Shown in pieces: positions 47,671 to 58,830 of a stretch of 64,000 bases of DNA. The notes beneath the pieces are model-generated. The model saw only the letters and a program-made list of their open reading frames with translations. It had not been told where the DNA came from and did no database searches. A program made the position numbers and the translations under genes. Every line of letters starts with the position of its first letter. Position 1 is the first letter of the stretch. The stretch comes from Undaria pinnatifida (Eukaryota; Sar; Phaeophyceae; Laminariales; Alariaceae), in assembly GCA_012845835.1 (NCBI GenBank), contig JABAKD010000010.1, positions 16,751,204 through 16,815,203 on the forward strand, given 5' to 3'.

Positions 47671-47734
47671 TCCTCCGGCGGATAGAAATAAAGCTCAAGC
47701 TTACCACACTTCCACGTATTTTCATACGCGTCGT
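47671..47734 (+). repeat. TCCTCCGGCGGAT dispersed repeat, copy 1
   Basis: TCCTCCGGCGGATAGAAATA, AAAGCTCAAGCTTACCACAC and CGTATTTTCATACGCGTCGT match 62711-62778 with few changes. An inverted partial copy lies at 48560-48600. Confidence 0.8.
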
Positions 47735-47925
47735 AACACCGACAAAAATTTACCAGGTATCATCAGACTTATTTTCCAGCCACTCGACCCGTGTTTTTTC
47801 TTTTCTTGATGTGACGCTGACGTTGCTCGGGGACCAACGTCCGAAAGCGTGGGGTGGACCGTAACTGGGCCAAGTCCGGCGGCAGGTTGCTTTCTCATGG
47901 CCGGGGGGTTTGTTAGTGTGTGTGT

Positions 47926-48234
47926 GTGTGTGTTCTTCACATTAAACCGTTCTTCTACTCGTCGACATCCAGCACACCCAGTGTCCGTACTGATTCTTCA
48001 CCCTAGAAAGATCAGCTCTGTGGTCACAAGCCACGACACAGAGATAATGCATCGTAATGCATTCGACAACGCAATGTCATGCCCTAGTACTGGGTACGAC
48101 AGGCACAACATACATACGTCAGCAACAGAAATACATTGGAAGAGAGAAATACGAAATAAACAAAAACAAAAACAAAAACAAAAAACAAAAAACAAAATAA
48201 GAAAACAAATAAAAACAAAGATAAAAATAAAACA
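47926..48234 (+). repeat. ~305-bp dispersed direct repeat, copy 2
   Basis: Second copy of 41818-42121, 6.1 kb downstream in the same orientation. The leading TG microsatellite is longer and the AAAAC tail differs in length. Confidence 0.8.
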
Positions 48235-48559
48235 ATGGATATCATGAGCTTGCGTAAAAGTCCTACACACTAGCCTGAAGGAGGACTTTCCGGGTGGCGA
48301 TTTCCACCACACATGATCAGGTCTCTAAGGATCAAGTCGGGTCGGCATACTCATGCATCCGTATACAACGGCAGTACTCTATTGCTTGCGCTGCTGGAGT
48401 GGTAACGGTGACCGCCGATGGGGACAGCTCACGCTGTCGCTATACCACGGGAAGTAGAGGATACCCCAGCTAGCAGCGCTGGATTGCGAATACAAACTCT
48501 GAGTTAAATGGGCATATTATACGACAGTGTAGTATATAATGCTTAGAAATGTGGTGATA

Positions 48560-48600
48560 AAAAAGCTATTGTTTCCCCCATCCGCCGGAGGACAAGAAAA
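48560..48600 (-). repeat. TCCTCCGGCGGAT dispersed repeat, inverted partial copy
   Basis: AAAAAGCTATTGTTTCCCCC followed by ATCCGCCGGAGGA is the inverse of the start of the copies at 47671 and 62711. Confidence 0.65.
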
Positions 48601-49848
48601 AAATCAAGAAAAAATATGGCGTTGCAACGATCACCTTCCCGGCAGCAAGCAGCTGCTCACAGACCATACGTCCAAGCGCACGAACAGCGTTGCCCTCAAC
48701 TGCAACAGAACAATCAAGCAGGAACTAATTGATGAATTTCAGATAACTTCAACCCCGTCCCTCGTCGTCCACTGCCTAAAAAATGTAACATCAAAATAAT
48801 GATACCTCAGACTCCTCCCTCTTGCCTGATGACCACGCGCCACGTCGTTTTTCCATCCATCTTCGATTATTTCCCAGCATGTGTACTCACAGATAGATGC
48901 CCAAATAAATGCAAGTCGCTCCCAGCCGCAGAATAACAGCGCAACGTTTTCTTTTTATTCCACCAGAAAGACCCCATCTATGGTCCACTCCTGAGAAATG
49001 ACGTCAAAATATTCCTGGAAATATTGGTACCTCTCAACCTACCGCCCAACCCCGCGTTCGTCCATTTTCCCGTCTTGTTGACATAGCTACTACTACTACT
49101 ACTACTACGTCCAAACAGCTGTTCACAGGCGTTCAAATGCAAGTTGCTCGCCCAACCACAACATGATCACTCGGGAAGAACGTACATAAATTATAAGTTT
49201 AAGATATGATTAGATTCTATCGCCCGTCCACTCCTAAAATACACCACCGAATAAAATTAGATACCTCACAACAATAGTCCTTTCTTCCTGACCACCCACC
49301 ACCCACTCCGTCGTTTTCCCATCCCATCATCTTGACGCTGACTTTTCCCAGCAGCTGCTCGCGAAAGTTCAAGTGCAAGGTTCTCTCCCAACCGTAGGAT
49401 AATAAACGCGGGGGCAGGAACATGAAACCACGAATAACGTAGATTCCACCACACGCGTCCACTCCTACAAGATAACACTAAAATAATTACACCTCAAGCT
49501 CCCTCCCCACCCTCTTCGTCGATTTTTCCATTGTATCTGGTTGACACTGCTGTTTCCTAGCGGCTGCTCACAGACGCTCAACCAAGGTCCAAGTCGCTCC
49601 CCAACCGAATGACAACGCAGGAACAACAAATGACGAATGGCCGTGTGTAGACCTCGTCGCTCGTCCACTCCTAAAAAACAGCACCCAAACAACCATGACA
49701 CTTGACATTTTTTTTAGGGCCATTTTTTTACCCCCCGCCGCCCTCTCCGTCGTTTTTTTCGTTCCATATTCCGTTTTGCCCTGCGCTATATACTGTCACC
49801 ACAGGCTTCATCCCAACAGCTGCTACTACGCGTATAAGCCCATACGGC
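48600..49848 (+). repeat. ~225-bp degenerate tandem array upstream of the host-type gene
   Basis: The word GTCCACTCCTAAAA recurs (with changes) near 48774, 48985, 49232, 49461 and 49672. Spacing is 211-247. Each unit also carries CCTCAAGCTCCCTCCCC-like text, CCGTCGTTTTTCCAT, CAGCAGCTGCTCAC and CAAGTCGCTCCCCAACCG. About five units are visible. The last runs through CCGTCGTTTTTTTCGTTCCA and CCCAACAGCTGCTACTACGC to within a few bases of the ATG at 49849. Function is unknown; it may act as promoter/5' leader repeats. Confidence 0.72.
49787..49792 (+). promoter_or_regulatory. Possible TATA box of the host-type gene
   Basis: TATATA lies 57 bases before the chosen ATG in the last tandem unit. Short and AT-rich enough to occur by chance. 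Confidence 0.25.
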
Positions 49849-50808
49849 ATGGCTCTCACCGCTAACACCGCTCCATCCGTCAAGTTCACCCACTGCTCCG
49901 GAAACGCTGCTACTGCTACTTCTGCTTCATCAGTAAGGAAGAAGTCCTCCGCCGGAGGTTCTACTCCTGCGCCTGCTCCTGCTGCTGGTGCCAAAACATC
50001 TGCTCGCCGTAGCCCCGACTTATCCTACCTACCCAAATTTAACGACGTCGGTGGTCGCCCGGATGAGAGACGCGGCACCCACGGGTCCTTTGCTCCGGGC
50101 GTCCGCATCCTGCCCGGCGGCCCAGCCCGCAACGTCCCCCTTGCGAAAATCGACATCAACCACGGCGACAACAACAGCAAGGTGCTCTTTGTCTCCTCCA
50201 TCCACAAGCCCGAGCTCTCCGGCGAGGCCCGCACGAACGCCACCCGCCCTAACGAACGCCTAGGCTCCCGCGGCGGGTTTACCCCGGGAGCCAAATGCTT
50301 CCTCGGAGGCGCCCCTCGCGACATCCCCCTCAAGGAAACAACCGCGGACCACGGGACAGTGCTCTTCGTCTCGGCCATGCACAAGCCGGACATGTCCTGC
50401 GCTGGTCGCACCAACAGCGCACGTCCCACCGAGCGCCTGGGCTCCGGCGGCCGGTTCACCCCGGGCGCTCGCCGCTGGCTCGGGGGCAAGCCCCGTGACA
50501 TCCCGCTCGAGAAAATGCGCGACCCTGGAACGGTGATTTTTGAGTCGACCACGTTGAAGCCTGACCTCTCGGGGGAAGGCGAGACGAATGTTTCTGGGGG
50601 TCGCGGGGATGAGAGGCAAGGCCGGCTGGGGTCGTTTGAGCATGGGGTTGTGGAGGTGGCGGGGGGTCCGTTGCACATGCCGGCGCCGGGGGAGGAGGTG
50701 CTTTGGCAGGAGGCTGGACAGAAGAAGGAGAACAGGTTCCGTCGTTGTGCGCCGAGCCACTTTGTTGCTGGGGTTTCGATCCTGTCTGGTGGGATGCCGG
50801 TTTACTGA
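49849..50808 (+). CDS. Intronless host-type gene: protein of ~60-residue internal repeats, unknown function
   Basis: A 319-residue frame. The ATG in GGCATGGCT was chosen for its good eukaryotic context and Ala second codon; the frame stays open 49 codons further upstream, but that part is Phe/Pro-rich tandem-repeat sequence. Residues 1-55 are Ala/Ser/Thr-rich and basic (a possible plastid or mitochondrial transit peptide). From ~56 there are repeats of about 60 residues: 70-132, 133-191, 192-250, then decayed units at 252-299 and 303-315. Each unit has RPxERLGSxGxFTPGA, a LGGxPRDIPL-like core, GTVLFVSxxHKPDLSGE and a TN end. No known domain, catalytic motif or membrane segment is seen. Purifying constraint looks likely: repeats align without frame breaks. 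Third-position usage changes from C-rich to G/T-rich near residue 225. Confidence 0.72.
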   Translation: MALTANTAPSVKFTHCSGNAATATSASSVRKKSSAGGSTPAPAPAAGAKTSARRSPDLSYLPKFNDVGGRPDERRGTHGSFAPGVRILPGGPARNVPLAKIDINHGDNNSKVLFVSSIHKPELSGEARTNATRPNERLGSRGGFTPGAKCFLGGAPRDIPLKETTADHGTVLFVSAMHKPDMSCAGRTNSARPTERLGSGGRFTPGARRWLGGKPRDIPLEKMRDPGTVIFESTTLKPDLSGEGETNVSGGRGDERQGRLGSFEHGVVEVAGGPLHMPAPGEEVLWQEAGQKKENRFRRCAPSHFVAGVSILSGGMPVY

Positions 50809-51290
50809 GAGTGACGGATCGGCCTGAAAAAACGGCGTTGATTGTTTCTTGCTTGCTGTTTTAGAACTGCACCGCCCACATTTTGGGGGAGAAAAAAACG
50901 TTTGGGGGTTTGTGGGACGCTTTGGGGAAGGAAACCATATTTTGGGGACGAAAACAACTTGGAATTATTGTAAGACAATTTTGGCGGTGGTAGAACAAGG
51001 GCTGAGAAGAGTCCACGCCCACTTAGATTTCTCGGGTAGTACCAATATATCATGTTTGCGTGGTGTATGTATGTTGAATGTGGGAGATGGAGGGGGGGGG
51101 GGAGGGTTTGGGGACTATTTGACATAAATATTGTTCGATATAGATTTGTGTTTTATGCGTCGTGCTCGCATGCGGCATCATATGTAAGTTGTATGTAATA
51201 ATTCGTGGTGGGGGGGGCGGGAGGGCCTACTCCTTTGTTGCTTGCCTTAGTCATTAGTCCAATAACAACTTGGATGGAGGGGGGTATATC
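50809..51290. other. 3' flank of the host-type gene
   Basis: TTTTGGGG-rich repeats (CACATTTTGGGGG near 50877, CATATTTTGGGGACGA near 50936) lie in the downstream region, which then turns G-rich near 51090-51105 and 51210. No clear polyadenylation signal and no gene. Confidence 0.4.
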
Positions 51291-51329
51291 GAGGCCGGCG
51301 TGCTCTGCAGTGCTGTTGGCGCGGGCTAG

Positions 51330-51560
51330 GGGAGTGGAAGCTAGTGAAGGGTGCTACGTAACTATAGAACGCGAGCCGGCCGTTATTTGCTGCTTGGTTA
51401 CAGAATGGGCGTGTATGGTTGTGTCACGTAACTATTGGGAAGAATGCGAGTCGGCTGTTATTTGCTGCCTGGCCAGAGGACTAGGCGCGAATGTCACGTC
51501 AGCTGAGAAATATGCGAGCCGGTCCGTGCTCTTGCTGCTCGGCTATCGCTCCTCGACAGA
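51330..51560. repeat. ~70-76-bp tandem triplet
   Basis: GCGAGCCGGCCGTTATTTGC (51371), GCGAGTCGGCTGTTATTTGC (51447) and GCGAGCCGGTCCGTGCTCTT (51514), with TGTCACGTAACTATTGGGA-like text between, form three diverged units. Confidence 0.75.
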
Positions 51561-53277
51561 GCGTCAGCAAGGTTGCACAGAGGTAATAATAGTACGTCTT
51601 TTTTTAATACCGCACAATAAGTAACAGTTGCATATTTAGTTACTGCTGTACCGAGGAAGTGGGTATTGGGAATATTTTTTATAGGGCAATCACTATACAG
51701 AGGATATTTGCGGTTTCTGGCATCCATGACGGGTTTTGATTTACAAGAGGTCCTACGTAATAGCGGCACGACGTGATCCTGGTGCTGTGCTGTCATTGGC
51801 TTTAAACACTTGGTTATCTACTACTATCAGATGAGTTTTGGATGTACAGGTGATGCTTCTGGCCCTACTATTAATAGGACAGGCTACCCAGGATGGAAAA
51901 GACGAGAACACTCGGATAACAAAACTCGTAGATTCCGATTTTTTTTTTCTCGTATTCAGAGTTTAGTTTTGCGCGGTAATATATATTGCGGTAAGTAACG
52001 ACATCGCGCGCAAACCATGCCGCGCACTACTGCGTTGTGTTGTCACATTTTGTTTTTCGAACAAAGTGGGCGGTAATTTGGTTGAAAACATGAGGCGGGG
52101 GGTAGTAGCGTTGTTCGTCGCTGCACGCTTGATCGATTCAGGATTTTTTTTAATACTCCGTATTTGCTTTTTGCTTGGAGGGGGGTGTTCTTTGCTGCAC
52201 ACGAGATTGACCTAGGAATTTAAGAGTACCTTTGGCAGTAGTCTAAACATGTATTTTTTGTTTCAGATGGGTGGGTCTGTGACCTCAGGTGTATTTGTGC
52301 ACACGTGGTGGGTGCGACGTTAGGATCAGGCTCCCCGTTTGCATCATGCCTTCATGTTCACGTGCAAGAACGATAAAAATGACGAAACTACTGCTAAGTA
52401 GTTATTGCTATACAGTACCTGGTATGTTATCCGAAGAATGGGTTCACAGGTTCCCTTTTTTGGCGTCCCTTGGATTCCTTCCTTCTGTCTTTCTGGGGAT
52501 GTTTTTGAGCGACTGGCGATGGAGCTCATGTTACGGTTCCGTGACAATTTCAAGAGTTACTATGACAGAGGCGTTTTTCGTGATAGTAGGGGCCGCGCTA
52601 TTTATGCCCCCTCCTTAATTAAGTCGGGTGTGGCTGTCCCACCCGGACACAATCATTTTTATTCTTAGGGGTCCACGTTCATAGACCCCGCGAATACGCA
52701 ATCACGTTACCACCTACACACTACTTGGGTGACTTCATACCTTGACCACCTGCACAGGGAACTTGCGCTCTTTCCCCGAAGCACGTACACGCGCCCTCTG
52801 GACTCGGTCGTATCGGCCCTTCGGAGGTCAGTGACTATGAACATCTGAGGCGTGCTACTGACATAGCCCACGTGAGGACTCTGTGCTCGTAGGCTAGATA
52901 TCTTTGTTTGTCTTGCCTTGACTCTAGACCTCGCTGCACTAGGGCACGATTCGTGACACTCATCATGCAGCACAGTGAACGTCGGGCGGCGAACAAGTAT
53001 GATGGTAACACGTCGTATCATACGGAGCCCTCGGTTTCCCCCTTTGACGGGGATTTTTTACGAGTGATCGACGCTGAAGCTTGTGTGGTACCTCCACCAT
53101 CCCCACTCCCCTCTGGTCACTTTCGTACACTGACCCAATCAAGCAAGCCTTGCGAGATAAACATGGAGGAATATCATATCTGGTACCTACTACTTGGGTT
53201 TTTCAGCTGAATGCGCTGGTCAGCGAAAGAAACACCTGTGTCCCTGCTGCGGATCATATCTTGAGGAATCCCCAAGG
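51561..53277. other. Stretch without recognised gene
   Basis: Open frames of 87-109 codons at 52289-52668 have mixed composition and no motif I recognise. GGGGATGTTTTTGAGCGACT (52496) and GGGGATTTTTTACGAGTGAT (53049) resemble the words flanking the LINE. The last five bases, CAAGG (53273-53277), are the left half of the copia-2 target duplication. Confidence 0.4.
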
Positions 53278-54501
53278 TGTCGGACGTACTCACTCCATTG
53301 TCAGATTGCAGACAAGAATGTCCGTCGAAAAGATGGATCGGAGAATATCGGGGGTTTCGCATATTGTAAAAAATGAAAATACACTCCAGCTGTGAGATCG
53401 AATACTTCGTCGAAACTCATCTTTTGCAAGCTGTGTGTGATACTCCGATCTCGCGCGTATTACGAGTTGTGTGTCCTCATTAAGGATATAGGTCGGCGAC
53501 TCCCCTTACAACTACAGTGTAGCTATCAGGGTCAACAGGGTGATTTTAGTCAGTCTGTGCGCGGAAACTATAAAACCCGTTTCTGAGGGGGACAAAATCT
53601 GACAGCTGTGGAGGGAAATGTATCCTTTTATCAAGTGAATCCTGTAAGTGGAATAACCGGTGAGGGGGGGGGCGGAGTTTTGAAGGACGTGGGGGCCTGG
53701 TTTTGATCAAAAGCGAGCGGGGTTGGAGGCGGGGGGGGGGGGGGGGGGGGGGGGGCGGACGGGCGGGCAATTTGTGCATGTAAGCTATAAATCATTTCAA
53801 GGGGATAAATCTGACGATTTTGGAAAAAAAAAAAAAAAAAAATGCACCAGTTTATCATCGGGGGAGGGGGGGTTGGGGCGGGGGTGGGGCGTGTGGGGCA
53901 GCTCAATATGAGCGTGGAAACTATACATTATTTTGAGGGGATAAATGTGACGGTTTTGGAAATAATGCATCAGTTTATCATGTATATCCTGGGGTAAGTC
54001 GTACAAACAGTGAGTAGAGAGAGGGTGGAGTGTTCGAGGGGGTGGGGTTGGGATGGGTTGGGGGGGAGGGGGGGAAGGGGGGCGTATATGTGTGGCATGG
54101 ATTTCCACAACGGGATTTTGTGTTGTGGGTTTTTATGTGCCCGAATAATATCACTCTATTGTTCGACTCCATTTTTGCCTCTACCTTGTGTCTTCTCTGT
54201 CTCTTATACGGCTACCACGCCAAGGGCTACCACGCCCCATCTATATTGCAAGGGCTATCGCGCCTTCACCACTGCACGGCTACCACGCCTGTGTATTTAC
54301 ATCCCGGCTACCACGCCACAGTTCCGAGTTCCATTTCTGGGCTATCACACCTGAGCTATCACGCTCCACCACACACGTAAATCGGGTTATCACACCCGCC
54401 TTAGTTAGTAGTTCGTAGTTTACCGATCACCGGCTTTTACTCCACCTTTCTCCTCCACCTACACCACCACCGGGGCGCCACACGTACCAACCTACTCCAC
54501 A
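53278..54501 (+). repeat. copia-2 5' LTR
   Basis: Contains G25 (53731-53755), A19 (53824-53842) and an array of GGCTACCACGCC-type words (about 54207-54385). Shared with the right LTR throughout. Confidence 0.92.
54207..54385 (+). repeat. GGCTAYCACRCC iterated motif in copia-2 LTR
   Basis: About eight copies: GGCTACCACGCC, GGCTACCACGCC, GGCTATCGCGCC, GGCTACCACGCC, GGCTACCACGCC, GGCTATCACACC, AGCTATCACGCT and GGTTATCACACC, irregularly spaced by 5-35 bases. The same set recurs in the right LTR at about 62160-62350. Confidence 0.85.
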
Positions 54502-54791
54502 CGCTAGCGTCAACGATCTTCAACGAACGAGTGGGTTGTGCGCTGCTAAGCGCCAATGAGGAGAACCGACACAAGACCTTCGTCGGGGGAAAGGTTAAGC
54601 ACCCCTCCCGGCGGAGTAGGCAACGGGGGAGAGGGACGCGAGTCCTCATCCGCCAATGCACAACACCATGGAGGAGAGGGACGCGAGTCCTTCCCCGCCA
54701 ATGCACAACATCATAAAACAACAGCAGCTCCATCAGCAACTTCATCGAACATGATCGCGGACCTAGCAACGCCCTTCGCCAAGTACTGCAG

Positions 54792-56300
54792 ATGACCAAC
54801 GAGGGAGGGCCAACCGCCCCAACAGCAGGCACGTACGAGTCTAGACCCATAGAAATTCGTCAGAAAAATGAAACGCTTGCTTGGTCTGGAAAGTTTGAGA
54901 GCGGGCAAAGTGTTGGATCAGCTTTCCGTGTTTTCCGAGGTTCTGTTCTTTCCTGGGTCTCGGCGGAAGGGTTGATGGACGTATTGAAGGGAGAATCGAT
55001 ACCAGTAGGGCTTCCGGATGTAGACCTGTCACGACTCAGGAGTTACTTTGGGAAGGAGAGAATAGGTGAGTCGCTCAAGCTATGGTCACAACTGATCGCA
55101 AAAATCACAGCCCAACCAGTCCAAGAAATGATTTTTGCTGCGGGGTCACCCCAAGAAGCGTGGAGGGTGTTTGAGTCTCACTACGCTGTCAAAAGTGAAC
55201 ATGAGAGGAAAATAGAAGAGGATGAGAGGAATGAACTGAGACAGAGGGAGGGAGAGAACATCATGTCATTTTACGGTAGGGCAAAGGCCAAAAGGATGAA
55301 GCTAGCATCATACGGTTATAAGCGACCAGACGCATCTATGTGCAAACATATTGCCCGTAGAATGCTACCATCTTTCAAGCTATGTAGTGACCACGTGCTT
55401 CTCCTTCCCGATCTTTCGAGTCGTACCATGGAAGATTTGATCAGGAGAGCTGCTCACGAGCTGGAGCGCAATGGGAGATCAGGAGAAGAGAGAGAGGAGA
55501 CAAGGCATGCCCTGACCGCAGCCGGCGTGGGTCGGGGCGACCGGTGTGGGAGAAATGCTGGTAATCGGGGGTACGGGGAGCGCGACCGAGAGCCATTCCA
55601 CGATAGGGTTGCAGCAGAACGTCCCTGGGCTCCTCACATGAGGAACGCAATACCTCACCCCCAAAATGACTTCGAATGCATTTGTTCGCAATACCCGATA
55701 AAGCTTCTATGCCTTAGTCCAAAATATAATGTACTCGTCAAAATACTTCATTGACCGGCAGTTCCTCACATGAGGAACTCAATCGCGCCTAGGGACTTTT
55801 TATCGCAAAACGTGCAACCCCTACCGTAGGGAGTGGACCGTACACCTACTGCGCGCACCACGGCGAGGGGCAAGGCCACAACACCCCCGAATGCATCGTC
55901 ATGCGTCGAGAATTTGACAGATACTACGGCGACTTCCACGAATACCTGCTGACGCGGGGACTCGGGCCGTACGCCGGACGCGGAGGAGGGCGCGGGGCGG
56001 AAGGTAAATATCGACAGCAAACGTACCCAAACGACTCGGGTCCGCGTTGGAGTCAGGGCCATTGGAGTCGGGGCCACCCGCCGGAGCAGCAGAGAACGCC
56101 GCCGCCAGGACACGGACCCGGGACTGGCGGGAATGCGAACACTTACCCCGGAGGACGTGGCCACGAGAACTGGCATCATCCTTCGGGCGGGCGCGGCCGA
56201 GGCAGGGGCGAGGGCTTCGGGCAGGTGCCACCGCCTAATTTTCTGTCTAATTCGCCGCCGAATCTTTCGCCTAATTTGCCGCCTGGAAAAATTCTCAACG
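54792..56300 (+). pseudogene. copia-2 Gag part
   Basis: The first stretch reads WSGKFESGQSVGSAFRVFRG, a capsid-like helical core (PQEAWRVFESHYAVKSEHER), then a Arg/Gly-rich segment. Near 55845-55905 a YCAHHGEGQGHNTPECIVM-like knuckle follows, then a Gly/Arg/Pro-rich nucleocapsid-like tail (RGGGRGAEGKYRQQTYP). Gag packages the RNA in live relatives. Confidence 0.8.
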
Positions 56301-56961
56301 CACCGCGGCACGCTTTTGCTTGCAGCAGATTATCTCTACGAGAACGAATACATGGGATACTCGGGGTGGCGGGCAGCAGCGGGGCACTGGTCACCACCAC
56401 CGACGGCGGAGTCGGGGACTCCCGAGCAGCAGCAGCAGCTCCAACAACAGCAAGAGGGCACGCCTCCTGCCACGTCTACCTCTGCTACCACAACTCTCTC
56501 TTCTCCGGCCCCCGGCGCAGCTCAAGCAAGCGGAGCTCCCCTGCAGCTCTTCATCGCACGTAGTGTGAAAATAGGCGGGAAGGCTCCGCTTCATTCGGGG
56601 ATAGGCGAACGACTCCCTCTACGCCACCCGACCCCCCCCTCCTCCGTTGCCAGTGGATGCAGGGAATGAGAGTGCCCTCGAGTCTTCTGCTTGCAAGCCA
56701 CCGATGCCAGTTGGTGTTTGGCGTGAGAGTGCATTCGTTTCTGCTGCCTGCATGTCCCCCCCGGTTCCTCTTAGTGAAAACAACCTCGTACAACCTTCGA
56801 GCGTTGTGATGGCTTCCCCCATGGAGTTGGAGCTTGAGCTTGAGACTGATTGATCCCACCCCACTCCGAGTGATTCAAGTACGGCATGAGTATATCGACC
56901 CCAGAGCATTTCTGACGTGAAGACTGAGGCGTATGCCGTAGAATAGGACAATTTCGACCGT

Positions 56962-57985
56962 ATGATGCAAGATAGAGAGAGTGATGAGTGTGCATTGGCC
57001 ATTTTGGGCCCCGGTAAAAACCATTTCCATGTTGGCAACGATTGCAAGCGAGTCGATGTTAACGTGTTCCATGACCGCGCCAGCCACTTGTCCGAACCTA
57101 TTTTGAGGGAATCTGCTCGGCAGCGAGGGATCACCCTCACCGGACGGATGGAACCCTGCACTACGTGCATACCGGCGAGGGGGACGCGAGCGGACGTGCC
57201 GGAGAGAAGCGAGAGGCGACCGGTGAAGGCGCCTGGCGATCTCCTACATATCGACATGTGCGCGCGACCGGGGAAGGCGCCTGGCGATCTCCTACATATC
57301 GACATGTGCGGCCCGTACACCACCACCATAGGCGGCAACCACTACATGTTCGACGCTGTCGATGCTGCAACAGGCTACATCGCGAACTACGCCCTTCGTC
57401 GCAAGTCTGACGCCGTGGCCGTCTTCCGGCGGTGTATCGTCGACCTCGCCCACAAGGCGGGGACGAGGATATGGAGTGTTCGTGGCGACTGCGATTCGCT
57501 CTCGACCAGCAAGGACTTCCGTGACTTCTGCTTCACCATGGGAATCGCCGTGCAGCACTTTCCCCCCCGGAGCGCAGCAATACAATGGGGTAGTGGAGAA
57601 TGCAATCCAGCGTTGCAACAAAATCGCCATGGCATCCCGCCGCGCCGCGGAGCGACGCTTGGGGCCGGGGGGGGTTCTCGTGTGTTCGCGGCTTGGATGC
57701 TCGCGGGGACAAGCTCTGGGAGGAATCGGTGAAGGATGCCGCGCAAAAGCTCAACCAGGCTGCTTCCCCTTCAAACCCCGGTCGCGCGTCGCCGCAGGAG
57801 CTGTTCACCGGCAAGGAGGGTGCTTTCTTGGTGGTACCATTCTTTCAGTACGGTTTCATGTACCGGGAGAGGAGGTTGAAGCTGGACGACAAGGCAGTGC
57901 CGTGCTACCTTTTCAACGCGGGCGACAACCATGCCGACTGCTGTGTGAAGGTATCCAGGGCTGACACAGGGCGCGTATGCTACTC
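56962..57985 (+). pseudogene. copia-2 integrase part
   Basis: DRASHLSEPILRESARQRGI followed by MEPCTTCIPARGTR is the GAG-pre-integrase/zinc region. LLHIDMCGPYTTTIGGNHYM, AVDAATGYIANYAL and FCFTMGIAVQHFPP fit the catalytic core, and PCYLFNAGDNHADCCVKV fits the copia C-terminal segment. A short direct repeat (APGDLLHIDMC twice) marks 57230-57310. Confidence 0.85.
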
Positions 57986-58074
57986 TAGCAACGTTACATG
58001 GGCGCCGCTGCCACAGTCGGGGGGGGGGGGTCAGTACTGTCCCTTCCGCGCCAGCACCGCCCACGCCGCCGGGG

Positions 58075-58830
58075 GTGTCATTCCAGATTGCCTCGACGCT
58101 GCCCGTCGTTGCTGGTACCCACCCTGCCGCCGCCGCCTTGCCGCCGCCCGCCACTGCCGGTACGCCGTCTGCAGCAGCCACCTGGCCGCCACCACCGCTG
58201 CTGTCGCCATTGCCGCCGTCCGCGCACTCACCCAGCGTTCACACCTTGCCGCCGCCCGGACCGACTGGTATGCCGTCCGCCACTGCCGGTCCGCCGCCTG
58301 CGCACTCGCCCAGCGCTCACATCCCTCGCTCGTCGCTGCCCGCCACTGCTGGTACACCGTCTGCAGCAGCCACCTGGCCGCCACCACCGCTGCTGTTGTC
58401 GTCGCCGCCGTCCGCGCACTCGCCCAGCGCTCACACTCCTCGCTCGTCGCCGCCCGCCACTGCCGGTACGCCGTCTGCAGCAGCCACCTGGCCGCCACCA
58501 CCGCTGCTGTCGTCGTCGCCGCCGTCCGCGCACTCACCCAGCGCTCACATCTCGCCGCCGCCCGGACCGACGGGTATGCCGCCTGCCACTGCAGGTCCGC
58601 CGCCGGCGCACTCGCCCAGCGCTCACACCCCTCGCTCGACGCCGCCTGCCACTGCCGGTACGCCGTCTGCAGCAGCCACCTGGCCGCCACCACCGCTGCT
58701 GTCGTCATCACCGCCGTCCGCGCACTCACCCAGCGCTCACACCTCGCCGCCGCCCGGACCGACGGGTATGCCGCCCGCCGCTGCCGGTCCGCCGCCTGCG
58801 CACTTGTCCATCACTCACACACCGCCTGCC
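58075..58830 (+). repeat. Minisatellite in copia-2 integrase-RT linker
   Basis: Units of roughly 100 bases built on GCCACTGCCGGTACGCCGTC, TGCAGCAGCCACCTGGCCGC, CACCACCGCTGCTGTCGTCG and GCACTCACCCAGCGCTCACA recur near 58145, 58340, 58450 and 58650, alternating with a CGGACCGACGGGTATGCC variant. All three plus frames stay open across it, so length of open frame is no guide to coding here. Confidence 0.88.

Noticed and set aside
41818-48234. A third LTR element bounded by the ~305-bp repeats
   Set aside because: Outer flanks do not share a duplication, no gag or pol lies between, and an A-rich tail argues for separate retroposons.
52289-52668. Small genes of 87-109 codons
   Set aside because: Overlapping frames without motifs; no repeat or homology support. 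Left as unassigned.
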